From assembly GCF_015097055.1 (NCBI RefSeq), contig NZ_AP023366.1, forward strand, positions 534,501 through 598,500: a stretch of DNA of 64,000 nucleotides. The letters run 5' to 3'. This DNA comes from Effusibacillus dendaii (GTDB taxonomy: Bacteria > Bacillota > Bacilli > Tumebacillales > Effusibacillaceae). The first letter of the stretch is position 1. Every line of letters begins with the position of its first letter. The translations under genes were made by a program, and so were the position numbers. Below the pieces are notes generated by a model. It saw nothing but the letters and a program-made list of their open reading frames with translations, was not told the DNA's origin and did no database searches. Positions 27,351 through 36,741 of the stretch are shown piece after piece.

Positions 27351-28043
27351 ATGTTTGAACCAATCTCTGACAATACAGCGTTCAGCCAAAAAATCGTCTC
27401 ACAAATTACAGATGCGATCGTCCGGGGTGAATTGTCCCCCGGTGATCGTCTGCCAACGGAACGGGAATTGGGAAATCAGTTTGGAGTGAGCAGGACTGTC
27501 GTCAGAGATGCGATTAAGCTATTGGCGGGCCGAGGAATTCTACATGTCCGACACGGGGTCGGGATCTTTGTCTCGGAGTCCCAAATGGCGTATGCCGAAA
27601 TGGATGGAGCGCTTTATAACAAAGACAATTCGATTAAAGATCTGTTTGAAATCCGAAAAGTATTGGAATGCGAAACGGTTGTCTGGGCGGCGCAACGTGC
27701 CACAAACGCCCAATTGAACCGTTTGCAGCAGATCCTGAACGATGCGTCGGCAAACGTGGACAACCTGACGATTCTTGGGGAACGGGATGCACAATTTCAC
27801 GTCGGGCTGGCGGAGGCTTCCTGTAATTTGGTTTCGGTCCGTTTGATGCTGACGATGCTTGACCTTCTGTCAGAAAGCCGGATGGAATCGTTATCCATCG
27901 AGGGTCGTCCTCAGAGATCGCTGGTAGATCATCAACAGATCCTGGATGCCATTAAACAAAAAGACGGACAGTTGGCGAAACAGCGTATGCTTGCACACCT
28001 GACGGGAGTGGAAGAATCCATTCGCTTTCAAATAAAGAAATAA
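27351..28043 (+). CDS. GntR regulator, FadR/FCD subfamily
   Basis: 230 residues: N-terminal winged helix (IVSQITDAIVRGELSPGDRLPTERELGNQFGVSRTVVRDAIKLLAGRGIL) and C-terminal FCD ligand domain with the metal-binding residues in the E-D-x-x-F-H pattern (GERDAQFHVGLAEASCN). Sits in the middle of the suyAB-comC-slcC operon, 6 bp after comC, and probably represses it through the palindrome at 24818, induced by sulfolactate or a related acid. It may correspond functionally to SuyR. Confidence 0.85.
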   Translation: MFEPISDNTAFSQKIVSQITDAIVRGELSPGDRLPTERELGNQFGVSRTVVRDAIKLLAGRGILHVRHGVGIFVSESQMAYAEMDGALYNKDNSIKDLFEIRKVLECETVVWAAQRATNAQLNRLQQILNDASANVDNLTILGERDAQFHVGLAEASCNLVSVRLMLTMLDLLSESRMESLSIEGRPQRSLVDHQQILDAIKQKDGQLAKQRMLAHLTGVEESIRFQIKK

Positions 28044-28064
28044 ATGGCAAGAGGAGGGGAAAGA

Positions 28065-29024
28065 TTGCCGATTGTAATCACAGAGGATGTGTGGTGGCCG
28101 ATTCCCGATTGGATCACCTCCAAGTATGAAGTTTTACAGGATTTTACGTTATGGAGCAATCCGGAGCATATTGTGTCAGTAGGGGCAAACGCCGATGCAT
28201 TGGTGGTCCGCAACAGGACAAAAGTGGACCGGCTCCTGCTGGAAAGTCTGCCCCGCCTTAGAGTAGTCGGTCGATTGGGAGTAGGGTTGGACAATATCGA
28301 TTTGCAGGCCTGCCGTGACCTGGGAATTGTTGTAGTAGCTGCGAAGGGTTGTAATGCGAATGCAGTTGCCGAGTATGTGATTGCCTGTATGTTTCAACAC
28401 GCACGCTTTTTGAGTGTATGTGACAGCTGTACACGGACCGGTGTCTGGGACAGACAAAAATGTATGGGGCGCGAACTCAACGGCAAAACATTGGGACTGA
28501 TTGGCGTAGGCGATATTGGACAGCGCGTTGCGGTCCGGGCAAGAGCCTTGGGATTGCGGGTAATCGCCTACGACCCGTTTTTGTTGAAATCCCATATGCT
28601 GGTTCAGGATTTCGCCGTTGAACTCACCCGTCTGCAACTGGTCTGTCAAATGTCGGATTATATATCCGTCCATGTTCCGTTAACGGCAACGACTCGCCAT
28701 CTGATTACCGAAAACGAACTGGCTCTTTGCAAAAAGGACGCCGTGCTGATCAATACGTCGCGCGGCGGAATTATAAATGAAAATGCCCTCTTTACCCACT
28801 TGACCAAACAGCCCGAAAGTTTTGCTTTTCTCGATGTGCGTGAAAAAGAACCTTCTGCAGCTGATGACCCCTTCCTTTTGTTGCCGAACCTATTTTTAAC
28901 CCCTCATATTGCTGGAATCACGCATGAATCTTCCCAACGGGTCGCAGAACTTGTCCTGGATGATATCGACAGAGTGCTTTCCGGTCAAAACCCGATGGCA
29001 GCTGTGGTGTACCCATTGCCCTGA
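28065..29024 (+). CDS. slcC: D-isomer 2-hydroxyacid dehydrogenase, likely (S)-sulfolactate dehydrogenase
   Basis: 319 residues: NAD-binding GVGDIGQRVAVRARALGLRVIAYD near the middle and the catalytic triad Arg in NTSRGGIINE, Glu in DVREKEP, His in TPHIAGITHES. TTG 28065 is selected because GAGGAGGGG lies 5 nt upstream; the ATG at 28044 would place that site inside the coding sequence. Together with the ComC-type enzyme it could racemise sulfolactate through sulfopyruvate. The family also contains glycerate and phosphoglycerate dehydrogenases, so substrate is inferred. Confidence 0.72.
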   Translation: MPIVITEDVWWPIPDWITSKYEVLQDFTLWSNPEHIVSVGANADALVVRNRTKVDRLLLESLPRLRVVGRLGVGLDNIDLQACRDLGIVVVAAKGCNANAVAEYVIACMFQHARFLSVCDSCTRTGVWDRQKCMGRELNGKTLGLIGVGDIGQRVAVRARALGLRVIAYDPFLLKSHMLVQDFAVELTRLQLVCQMSDYISVHVPLTATTRHLITENELALCKKDAVLINTSRGGIINENALFTHLTKQPESFAFLDVREKEPSAADDPFLLLPNLFLTPHIAGITHESSQRVAELVLDDIDRVLSGQNPMAAVVYPLP

Positions 29025-29131
29025 AAAGATCGTTCTCACCTGGTACGTAAGAATTCCTTTCTTCTTTGTAAAGTCATAAACACACGTAGTGTTTGTTTTA
29101 CAAATATTTTGAAGGAAAGGTGAGGCACGGA

Positions 29132-30403
29132 ATGAAAAACTTTGGCGCGATGAAAATTTGGATTTTGTTCCTCGTGTTCACAGGGACTTTGATCAATGCG
29201 ATCGACAGGTCGAGCCTTGCAACAGCCAATACTTTTATTGCCAAAGATTTGCACCTGGATATGAGCACCATGGGCTTGGTTCTATCGTCATTCGGCTGGG
29301 CTTATCTTCTGTTTAATTTGCCGGCTGGTTGGCTGTGTGACCGATTCGGTACGAAAAAGGTGTACGGGATTGCCGCCTTTATTTGGTCAGTCGCCTCCGC
29401 GCTGACCGGATTGGCTAAAGGACTTGGAACGCTGCTTTTCAGCCGTATACTGGTCGGAGTAGGGGAGGCGGCCAATTTTCCGGCAGCAACGAAAGTCATT
29501 GCGGAGAATTTCAAAGAGTCGGAACGGGGAACCGCTACAGGCATTTATCTGGCCGGTTTACGGCTTGGTTTTGCATTAACTCCCGGACTGATGGTGGGGC
29601 TGATGGTCGCATTCGGATCAAAAGTTCATCCGAACTGGCAAATGGTCTTCTACATCACAGGTCTTGGCAGCCTGATCTGGGTGATACTCTGGTTTCTTAC
29701 TTTTCGGGAAAACAAACAAACTGCGGTAAAAACAGCAACCGTTGAAGAAAAAGTATCTGTTGCCACTATGCTGAAATTTCGCAACACATGGGCGATTATT
29801 TTTATCAAGTTCTTTCAGGATTACCTGTATTACCTGTATCTTACCTGGTTGCCCGGTTACCTGATTTCGGCACGTCATCTCGATCTGAAAAGTGTTGCCT
29901 TTTATGCCACGCTCCCCTGGGTTGCAGGCATGTTGGCGCAGCCTGTCATCGGAATCGTGTCGGATAGGCTGGTTAACGCGGGCTACGATATTACCAAAGT
30001 GAAGAAAACGTTAATCGTAATTGTTCAAATTATATCTGTCTCTGTAATTGGAGCCGCTTATGCGGAATCGGCAGTAACCGCGGCATGGGTTCTTGTTATT
30101 GCCATGGCGGCGGAATCGGCTTCTACCGCCATCTTATGGTCGATCCCACAAGACCTGGCGCCAAAAGGAACGGCGGGGTCCCTGGGCGGTATTATGAACA
30201 CAGCCGGGGCGGTCGCTTCCATCGTTTCACCTGCACTCACCGGGTATATCGCCCAAAACTTCGGATTTACCGCCGCACTGGTGCTGGGAGGGTGCATGAT
30301 GGCGGCCGCCGCTGCATCTGTCATATTCTTCTTGGGCAGGATTCGCCCACTCCCGTTTGGGAACGATTTTGTTCAATTGGATGTAACCCAATCAAAGCTG
30401 TGA
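29132..30403 (+). CDS. MFS transporter, anion:cation symporter family
   Basis: 423 residues, twelve predicted membrane segments, with the ACS-family pattern LINAIDRSSLATANTFIAKDLHLD and GWLCDRFGTKKVYG (loop 2-3). This family imports sugar acids, phthalate, tartrate and similar organic anions; following the suy genes it is the likely sulfolactate importer. ATG 29132 with GAAAGGTGAGG upstream. The 107-bp gap before it contains an AAACAC/GTGTTT inverted repeat (near 29080-29097) that may be an operator. Confidence 0.82.
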   Translation: MKNFGAMKIWILFLVFTGTLINAIDRSSLATANTFIAKDLHLDMSTMGLVLSSFGWAYLLFNLPAGWLCDRFGTKKVYGIAAFIWSVASALTGLAKGLGTLLFSRILVGVGEAANFPAATKVIAENFKESERGTATGIYLAGLRLGFALTPGLMVGLMVAFGSKVHPNWQMVFYITGLGSLIWVILWFLTFRENKQTAVKTATVEEKVSVATMLKFRNTWAIIFIKFFQDYLYYLYLTWLPGYLISARHLDLKSVAFYATLPWVAGMLAQPVIGIVSDRLVNAGYDITKVKKTLIVIVQIISVSVIGAAYAESAVTAAWVLVIAMAAESASTAILWSIPQDLAPKGTAGSLGGIMNTAGAVASIVSPALTGYIAQNFGFTAALVLGGCMMAAAAASVIFFLGRIRPLPFGNDFVQLDVTQSKL

Positions 30404-30455
30404 CTATCATTTTTTGAAAGAACATGAACAAGGGTTTGAGTTGAAAAATAAACGG

Positions 30456-30480
30456 AAGGACGCGTGATGGCGTCCTTTTT
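30456..30480 (+). terminator. Intrinsic terminator after the MFS gene
   Basis: AAGGACGC (30456-30463), 6-nt loop, GCGTCCTT (30470-30477), continuing into a T-run. Closes the sulfolactate-type cluster. Confidence 0.85.
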
Positions 30481-30523
30481 CATGTAGAAAAATCCTTATC
30501 TCGATAGGCCTCTTGTTTTGGAG

Positions 30524-31291
30524 TTATTTGGTTTCCGCCAGGAACGTTTCGATCGCCCTGTTCACTTCCTGCGGTTTGTCAATCATCACAGCATGACCCC
30601 CATTTGGAATCGAGACAAATTGTGCATTGGGGATTATGTCGGCTAATTCTTTGCCGTATTCCGGTTGAATAAGGTGATCATGGTCTCCGTGAATGATTAA
30701 GACTGGCTTGTTAAATTTATTCAGTAGGGGTCGATAATCAAACTCCGTTATGGCATGATTGACCAGCAAAAACTGTTCGGGAGGAATTTGTTCCTCAAGT
30801 TTAATATATTGGTGTATTTGCTCGTCCGTTGTATCCGGTCCATACAGAAACTCCCTTGAAAAACGGAATCGGGCTTCCAATGGATCTGTTTTCTCTTGAG
30901 TATCTGCTGCTTTTGATGTAGCCGCTCCCTTACCGTGGGATTTGGTTGCGATCAGTACAGCTCTCTTGACGATTTCCGGATGCTGAATCATAAGATTCTG
31001 AACAATGTAACCACCCATTGAGATTCCTACCACCGTTACTGGCTGTTCGAATAAAGAACAGATTTCAAAAGCATCGTTCGCGTGATCCTGCATAGACAAA
31101 ACCTCAGGAATCGTAGAAGCGCCATGACCACGGCAATCATATGCAAGGGTGTCAAAACTCCGGCAAAAATGTTGAAATTGATAATTCCATGACTGAAGAT
31201 TGCTTGCCAAGCCATGAATAAAAACCAACGGTTCACCTTTTCCCTGTCTTTTATAATGCAGGACTATCCCGGTTGAGGTCGTAAAATTCAT
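30524..31291 (-). CDS. Alpha/beta hydrolase (3-oxoadipate enol-lactonase-like)
   Basis: 255 residues. Nucleophile Ser in VVGISMGG, oxyanion HG near GLASN, acid Asp in IHGDHDHLI and the catalytic His in NGGHAVMID. ATG 31291, with GGAGGAAA upstream. It is alone on the minus strand, beside a sigma-54-controlled monooxygenase/lactonase set, so an ester or enol-lactone hydrolase role is possible but not demonstrated. Confidence 0.82.
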   Translation of the reverse strand: MNFTTSTGIVLHYKRQGKGEPLVFIHGLASNLQSWNYQFQHFCRSFDTLAYDCRGHGASTIPEVLSMQDHANDAFEICSLFEQPVTVVGISMGGYIVQNLMIQHPEIVKRAVLIATKSHGKGAATSKAADTQEKTDPLEARFRFSREFLYGPDTTDEQIHQYIKLEEQIPPEQFLLVNHAITEFDYRPLLNKFNKPVLIIHGDHDHLIQPEYGKELADIIPNAQFVSIPNGGHAVMIDKPQEVNRAIETFLAETK

Positions 31292-31504
31292 TGCCGTTTC
31301 CTCCTTTGTATTCTATGGTGAAATTATACGAGAACTACGTAATTATAGAAAAGTAATGGAAAATACAACTTGCGAAAGCAAATGGAACACATTAAGAAGA
31401 GAATCACCTTGCACTCACTTATTTTGCAAATACAATCTTGGTAGGTATATCCTTATACATATACCTGTCCATTTTCAGTTCGTACGACAGAAGGGGGAAA
31501 AAAT

Positions 31505-32542
31505 ATGTCCGAAACAAATTCTGTACATAAAAATAAAAAGCGGCTGAGCGATATCCGCTTCTCAGTTCTGGATCTTTCTCCGATCGTGGTCGGTGGCACA
31601 CCTGCTGACTCTTTCCGCAACAGTCTGGATCTCGCCCAGCACGCCGAGAAATGGGGCTTCCACCGCTACTGGCTGGCTGAGCATCATAATATGACCGGCA
31701 TTGCAAGTTCGGCTACATCGGTCGTAATTGGATACATAGCAGGAGGCACTTCCACTATTCGTGTAGGCTCAGGCGGGATCATGCTGCCCAATCATGCTCC
31801 CTTGGTGATTGCCGAACAGTTCGGTACTTTGGAATCTTTATATCCGGGACGTATTGATCTTGGACTGGGCCGCGCACCGGGTACCGATCAGGTGACCGCC
31901 CATGCTCTGCGCCGGGATTTGGGAAGCAATGGCGAGAACTTCCCGGAACAGGTAGATGAATTGCGATCCTATTTAAATCCGCCTGTGGATCCGCGTACCT
32001 TGCCTGTACGGGCGATTCCTGGTGAAGGACTGAACATTCCAATTTGGCTGTTGGGTTCGAGTGGTTTTAGCGCACAGTTGGCTGGCGAACTGGGGCTTCC
32101 ATTTGCGTTTGCGAGTCATTTCTCTCCGAATCATACACTTCCAGCCTTGAAACTGTACCGCAGCAGTTTCCAACCTTCGGAAGTGCTTGATGCGCCTTAC
32201 GCAATGGTGTGTGTAAACGTCATTGCAGCCGATAGCGATGAAACAGCCAGCTGGCTGGCTACCTCGATGCAACAACAGTTCCTGAATCTGGTGCGTGGTC
32301 TCCCCGGTCAGTTACATCCTCCGGTGGAAAACATGGACGAACTGTGGACCGATTACGAGAAGGCTGCTGTCAAACAGCAGTTGCGCTATACATTTGTCGG
32401 CGGCCCCAAGGCCGTAGAGGAACAACTGCAGTCGTTCCTGGATGACACCCAGGCGGACGAGATCATGGTCAATGCCCAGATTTTTGACCATCAGGCACGG
32501 CTGCGCTCCTACGAAATTGTATCGCAAATTGTCAATCGATAG
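31505..32542 (+). CDS. LLM-class flavin-dependent oxidoreductase (monooxygenase)
   Basis: 345 residues of the luciferase-like TIM-barrel family: [37 protein letters not shown] and [19 protein letters not shown] are hallmark stretches of the MsnO8/Atu3640-type group. Enzymes of this kind use reduced FMN (or F420) and oxygen. ATG 31505 follows AGAAGGGGGAAA. The 213-bp gap upstream shows no clear sigma-54 promoter. Substrate unknown. Confidence 0.85.
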   Translation: MSETNSVHKNKKRLSDIRFSVLDLSPIVVGGTPADSFRNSLDLAQHAEKWGFHRYWLAEHHNMTGIASSATSVVIGYIAGGTSTIRVGSGGIMLPNHAPLVIAEQFGTLESLYPGRIDLGLGRAPGTDQVTAHALRRDLGSNGENFPEQVDELRSYLNPPVDPRTLPVRAIPGEGLNIPIWLLGSSGFSAQLAGELGLPFAFASHFSPNHTLPALKLYRSSFQPSEVLDAPYAMVCVNVIAADSDETASWLATSMQQQFLNLVRGLPGQLHPPVENMDELWTDYEKAAVKQQLRYTFVGGPKAVEEQLQSFLDDTQADEIMVNAQIFDHQARLRSYEIVSQIVNR

Positions 32543-32599
32543 CGCCCAGAGCTGTCAGAAAATGCCTGGACAGCATAGATTTCCACGTAAAAATCCCTA

Positions 32600-32628
32600 G
32601 GAAGCTCGTTTGGAGCTTCCTTTGTTAT
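32600..32628 (+). terminator. Intrinsic terminator after first LLM gene
   Basis: GGAAGCTC (32600-32607), 5-nt loop, GAGCTTCC (32613-32620), then TTTGTTATTG. Confidence 0.8.
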
Positions 32629-32756
32629 TGTTTGCATCAAAATATTTACTTCAACATGGCGTCTCCACTCCATTCATTCTGAAAAGGAACACTGTACTGC
32701 GGCAATGCTCAATATATGCCAGACGGGTTTCCAGGGGAGTTATAACAACAAGAGAA

Positions 32757-32793
32757 TGTTGCAGAAATCAGAAATTGTCGCAATAACGCAACA
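32757..32793. promoter_or_regulatory. Candidate upstream activating sequence for sigma-54 activator
   Basis: TGTTGC (32757-32762) and GCAACA (32788-32793) are inverted repeats separated by 25 bp, enclosing a smaller ATTG-N3-CAAT palindrome (near 32774-32784). It lies ~145-180 bp before the -24 box at 32936, the usual position of an AcoR/NtrC-type UAS. The remainder of the 523-bp gap 32543-33065 holds the terminator, this site and the -24/-12 promoter; I see no gene in it. Confidence 0.45.
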
Positions 32794-32935
32794 GGACTGA
32801 AAAGTCATGCGCCAACGGGGAGAACAAGCCGTAAATAAAGGCGCGGTAACTGAAATCTGTCTCCAGCCTGCAATCCCCTTTATTGGAGACATAGGTGGAA
32901 AATAGGGGAAAATGCCATTTTTTCAAAGGATGATG

Positions 32936-32953
32936 TTGGCATCCGTTTTGCTT
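32936..32953 (+). promoter_or_regulatory. Sigma-54 (-24/-12) promoter
   Basis: TTGGCATCCGTTTTGCTT: the invariant GG (32938-32939) and GC (32950-32951) are exactly 10 nt apart, and TTGGCA...TTGCT matches the RpoN consensus except for one base. The start site would be about 32963, ~100 nt before TTG 33066. A sigma-54 activator gene follows downstream at 34702, which supports the site. Confidence 0.78.
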
Positions 32954-33065
32954 ATATAAAATGTCAAATCGCCCAAAGTCCAAAAAAGAAGGGAGCTGAA
33001 CGGGTGATTACATCTTGGGCGTTCGTTTACCGTCAAAGTTTCGAAAAAATCAGGAGGTGTTCCAT

Positions 33066-34253
33066 TTGAAATTTGTATTATTCTATTTGCCGACTGTAGG
33101 AACGAAAAAACAGATTGAGTCGAGGATGCTGCCTGGTCAGAATACACAGGCTTACCAAAGTATGCTGTACCAAATAACTGAACAGGTCAAAGCGGCCGAC
33201 CAATTGGGGTATTATGCGTGTGCTTTTACAGAACACCATTTTCATATTGAAGGGTTTGAAACGTCCAACAATCCGATTCTTCTGAGCCTGTACCTAGGAA
33301 TGCAGACCAAAAATATTAAACTTGCCCAATTGGCCAATGTTCTTCCTTTCCATAATCCAATTCGTTTGGCTGAAGATATCGCCATGCTGGACCAAATGAC
33401 CAAAGGAAGGGCGATAGCCGGAATCGCCCGCGGCTATCAGAAACGTTGGGCCGATATATTGGGTCAAGTTTACGGTGTAGGGGCCACGTACTCGGACAAG
33501 TCGGAAACGGACGCGAAAAACAGAGCGTTGTTTAATGAACACTATCAAATCATGAAAAAAGCTTGGACTTCGGAAACATTCACCTATAAGGGAGACTTTT
33601 GGAACATTCCGCCTGAGAATCTGCAATTCCCGATGGAAGCGGTTCGCGCATTTGGCAAAGGATTGGGCGATGACAATCAGATCAGCGAAATCGGAATTGC
33701 GCCGCGTTGCTATCAGAAACCGCATGTACCGGTTTGGCAGCCATTTTCATTCAGTGAGGAGACTTTCCGATTCTGCGCACGGGAACACATTGTGCCATTT
33801 ATGCTGAATACAGATGATACATCTATCAGCAATCTGCTACGTGCTTATCAGGAAGAAGCAAGCAAGGTGGGACGTGAGCTTGCTCTGGGCGAGAGTGTGG
33901 GTGTTTTCCGGGATGTTCTTGTAGCCAAAACCGATGAAGAAGGGAAGCGATTGGCAGCAGGTGGAAACGGATGGGTGTGGGAGAATTGGTTCCATCCTCT
34001 GGGATTTGGTGAAGCGCTTCGTAGAGATGGAGAAAAGGGTCAAATCGGTGGGGACTTCAATACACTCTATGATCGCGGTTTCGAATATGTTGGAACACCT
34101 GATAGCGTGAATTTTATGATTGAAAAGTTGGTAAAGAATCATAACCCCGAATACTTGCTGATGTGGCAATATCCTGGCTTAGTTCCTCATGAGGACATGA
34201 TGCGTCATATTGAGATGTTTGCAAGTCAAGTGATGCCAAACTGGGTGGACTAA
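33066..34253 (+). CDS. LLM-class flavin-dependent monooxygenase
   Basis: 395 residues, bacterial-luciferase-like: FVLFYLPTVGTKKQIESRM at the N terminus, YYACAFTEHHFHIEGFETSNNPILLSLYLG, and GRAIAGIARGYQKRWADILG. TTG 33066 is decided by AGGAGGTG 6 nt upstream; the in-frame TTG at 33015 has none. First gene behind the sigma-54 promoter. Together with the next gene and a lactonase it may perform a Baeyer-Villiger-type or other ring-opening oxidation; this is inference. Confidence 0.86.
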   Translation: MKFVLFYLPTVGTKKQIESRMLPGQNTQAYQSMLYQITEQVKAADQLGYYACAFTEHHFHIEGFETSNNPILLSLYLGMQTKNIKLAQLANVLPFHNPIRLAEDIAMLDQMTKGRAIAGIARGYQKRWADILGQVYGVGATYSDKSETDAKNRALFNEHYQIMKKAWTSETFTYKGDFWNIPPENLQFPMEAVRAFGKGLGDDNQISEIGIAPRCYQKPHVPVWQPFSFSEETFRFCAREHIVPFMLNTDDTSISNLLRAYQEEASKVGRELALGESVGVFRDVLVAKTDEEGKRLAAGGNGWVWENWFHPLGFGEALRRDGEKGQIGGDFNTLYDRGFEYVGTPDSVNFMIEKLVKNHNPEYLLMWQYPGLVPHEDMMRHIEMFASQVMPNWVD

Positions 34254-34606
34254 TGATGATCAACAATCAGGGGATAACCAGCGACCAGATGATGGAATGG
34301 CTTCGCAAGAGTAATGGCAACGTATATGTCTCCTGTATGGGAGAGGACGGGTATCCCAATATATCGGTGCGCCACGTAGAAATGAATGGGGAGAATGCCT
34401 TGCTATACACGGATAACGCGAACAGTCGCACCGTTCAACTAATGATGCAGAGTCCAAAAGTAATTGTGAATCTATTGTCTGATACGGATCCATACCACGG
34501 GTGTAAAATGAAGGGAGAAGCAAAATTCGAACAAACTGGGGAGAGCAGTTTACAGTATACGCCTGTACGGGTCACGATTATTCTAAAGGAAATGTTTCCC
34601 TATTAA
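34253..34606 (+). CDS. PPOX-class (pyridoxamine oxidase-fold) flavin protein
   Basis: 117 residues with the split-barrel FMN-binding pattern NGNVYVSCMGEDGYPNISVRHVEMNGENALLYTDNANSRTVQLMMQSPKVIVNLLSD. It is shorter than most of the family (130-150), ending soon after the last barrel strand. Starts at the overlapping TAATGATG with the LLM stop (ATG 34253 or 34256), so it is co-translated. It could handle flavin for the monooxygenase or bind a product; activity unknown. Confidence 0.78.
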   Translation: MMINNQGITSDQMMEWLRKSNGNVYVSCMGEDGYPNISVRHVEMNGENALLYTDNANSRTVQLMMQSPKVIVNLLSDTDPYHGCKMKGEAKFEQTGESSLQYTPVRVTIILKEMFPY

Positions 34607-34665
34607 CACTCTTCTGAAACGATATTCAGAACTGTTTATATCGAATTAATATACTGAATAAAACG

Positions 34666-34671
34666 TATAAT
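34666..34671 (+). promoter_or_regulatory. Probable -10 of the sigma-54 activator gene
   Basis: A perfect TATAAT at 34666-34671 in a strongly A/T-rich gap; the -35 is poor (TCGAAT at 34641, 19-bp spacing). An ATCGAT lies just downstream (34676-34681). Confidence 0.35.
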
Positions 34672-34701
34672 AAAATCGATGTAACAGTGGGAGGGAAAAT
34701 C

Positions 34702-36714
34702 ATGTCCATCATTCCTGTTTCAATTTACAAACAAGTAAATGAAGCCGATGTTGTGTCGATTCGAGACAAATTGTTTGAAATTTGGAGGAAACAGCTGTTT
34801 GAAGAACAGAAAGATGGACATCTTTCCTCCAAAGATTCTATTATACGTGATTTGGTTTTACAATCTTGGGAACGTTGCAAAGACTATCGGTTGAACCCGC
34901 TGATCCAAGGTTCTACGAAAAATTTGTCGGAACATCGATTGATCGATTTGCAAAAATCCAACGAAGTATTATCTTTGGCAAAACCGATTATAAAGAAATT
35001 GGACCATGAACTATCCAATACCCACCATGTCGTTCTGTTCGCAGACCAAGAAGGCGTGATTTTGGATGCGCAGGGTGATCCGTGCACTCTGCAAAAAATC
35101 GGAAATACGGTCAATGCTGCAACCGGTTCGCATTGGGGAGAGCGTTGGGCGGGAACCAACGCAATTGGCACATCTATTGTTTTAAAGCAACCGGTGCAAC
35201 TGTTTTCCTCAGAACATTATGCGCAAGGTTGCCATCAGTGGATCTGTTCAGCCGCTCCAATCCGGGATCCCTTCTCGCATGAAGTAGTGGCGGTTCTCAA
35301 TCTCTCGACAGAAAACCACATTATACAACCTCGCAGTATGATGATGGCCATTTGGGGAGCCAATGAAATTGAGCGGATTCTCTTTCAAAATTACTATGAA
35401 GCTCGAGAAATGATGCAAAATATTTACGTCAATAGTGTGATGAAGTGGAAGAATCATCTGGTTATCTTAAGCGATTCCAAAGGCAATCCGTTGTGGATGA
35501 ATGAAGACTTTCCTAAAGAGGATGTCCGCGCCATCCTCTCTCGTGGTTTGGAAGGCAATGAAAGGGATCGGGAGAAGGAATGGGAAGAAGGAGTGATCCT
35601 TGTTGATTCACGTTATAAAGCCAGATTTAAGAAGATTTTCTGGAACGGCCGTCTGATCGGACAATTAGCACTCTTGGAAGAACCGGCACGCATGAACCAC
35701 CATAAAGTAAAACAGCGTAACCATGCCAAATATTCATTCGAATGCTTGATTGGACAATCCGAGGCTTTCCAACGCACCATACGTTTGGGCAAAGTGGCTG
35801 CCCAATGCGATTCCAATGTGCTGATTACGGGTGAAAGCGGCACCGGCAAAGAATTGATTGCAAATGCCATTCATCAGGCGAGCAGCAGATGCAATCAACC
35901 ATTTGTTGCCATCAACTGTGCAGCCATCCCTCAAAATTTGCTTCCCAGTGAATTATTCGGCTACGTAGGAGGCGCTTACACAGGCGCCAATCCGAAAGGC
36001 AGCATTGGTAAATTTGAAATGGCTGACCACGGAACGATCTTTTTGGACGAGATTGGTGACATGCCGTTAGGACTGCAGGTTCATCTTCTACGCGTCATTC
36101 AAGAGCAAGAGATTATGCGGTTGGGTGGTACACACTGTATTCCGATTAATGTCCGAGTGATTGCGGCCACCAACAAAAATCTTCCGGAAGAGATTAAGTC
36201 AGGAAGATTTCGTCAGGACCTCTACTACCGGATCAATGTGATAGAAATCGAAATGCCTCCATTGCGCCACCGCAGAGAAGATATTCCATTGCTCTGTGAA
36301 CATTTCTTCAAACATTTTGCGAAAAGAAAAGGAATTGGACCATGTGTGATCACGGATGAAGCCAAGCAGATTTTAACTCAGTATCCTTGGCATGGAAACA
36401 TTCGTCAGTTGGAAAATGTGATGGAATATGCAGTAAACTTCTCTTCCAATGGGCAAATCACACCGGAAGATTTACCGAAAGATCTGGCTCGGCACGACTT
36501 CCCCCTGGCAGGCGGTCACGCAGAGAATCTGAATCCGGTAGAGCAGGCGGAAATGAAATGGATACTGGAAATATTGGAACGTACCAAGATGGATGTTACC
36601 AAAGCGGCCAAAGAACTAAATATGAATCGAAGTTCCATTTATCGCAAGCTAAAAAAATATGGATACGATGTTGCGAAGTTAAAGCAGCAATTCATGGAAC
36701 GAGGCATCCTGTAA
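34702..36714 (+). CDS. Sigma-54-dependent transcriptional activator, AcoR-like
   Basis: 670 residues: N-terminal GAF sensory region (~70-260, with [20 protein letters not shown] as in AcoR), AAA+ domain with Walker A GESGTGKE from Gly377, the sigma-54 contact loop GAYTGA at 424-429 (Tyr variant of GAFTGA), [11 protein letters not shown], and a C-terminal Fis-type HTH ([24 protein letters not shown]). ATG 34702 follows GGGAGGG. It should activate the -24/-12 promoter at 32936 upon sensing a pathway compound. Confidence 0.93.
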   Translation: MSIIPVSIYKQVNEADVVSIRDKLFEIWRKQLFEEQKDGHLSSKDSIIRDLVLQSWERCKDYRLNPLIQGSTKNLSEHRLIDLQKSNEVLSLAKPIIKKLDHELSNTHHVVLFADQEGVILDAQGDPCTLQKIGNTVNAATGSHWGERWAGTNAIGTSIVLKQPVQLFSSEHYAQGCHQWICSAAPIRDPFSHEVVAVLNLSTENHIIQPRSMMMAIWGANEIERILFQNYYEAREMMQNIYVNSVMKWKNHLVILSDSKGNPLWMNEDFPKEDVRAILSRGLEGNERDREKEWEEGVILVDSRYKARFKKIFWNGRLIGQLALLEEPARMNHHKVKQRNHAKYSFECLIGQSEAFQRTIRLGKVAAQCDSNVLITGESGTGKELIANAIHQASSRCNQPFVAINCAAIPQNLLPSELFGYVGGAYTGANPKGSIGKFEMADHGTIFLDEIGDMPLGLQVHLLRVIQEQEIMRLGGTHCIPINVRVIAATNKNLPEEIKSGRFRQDLYYRINVIEIEMPPLRHRREDIPLLCEHFFKHFAKRKGIGPCVITDEAKQILTQYPWHGNIRQLENVMEYAVNFSSNGQITPEDLPKDLARHDFPLAGGHAENLNPVEQAEMKWILEILERTKMDVTKAAKELNMNRSSIYRKLKKYGYDVAKLKQQFMERGIL

Positions 36715-36741
36715 ATTTCTTTCAATGGGAGGAATGATAAT

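Noticed and set aside
36658-36675. Second sigma-54-like site (GG-N10-GC with TTGC) before the lactonase gene
   Set aside because: It lies within the conserved coding sequence of the activator's last helix and the -24 part is TGGAT rather than TGGCA; likely chance.
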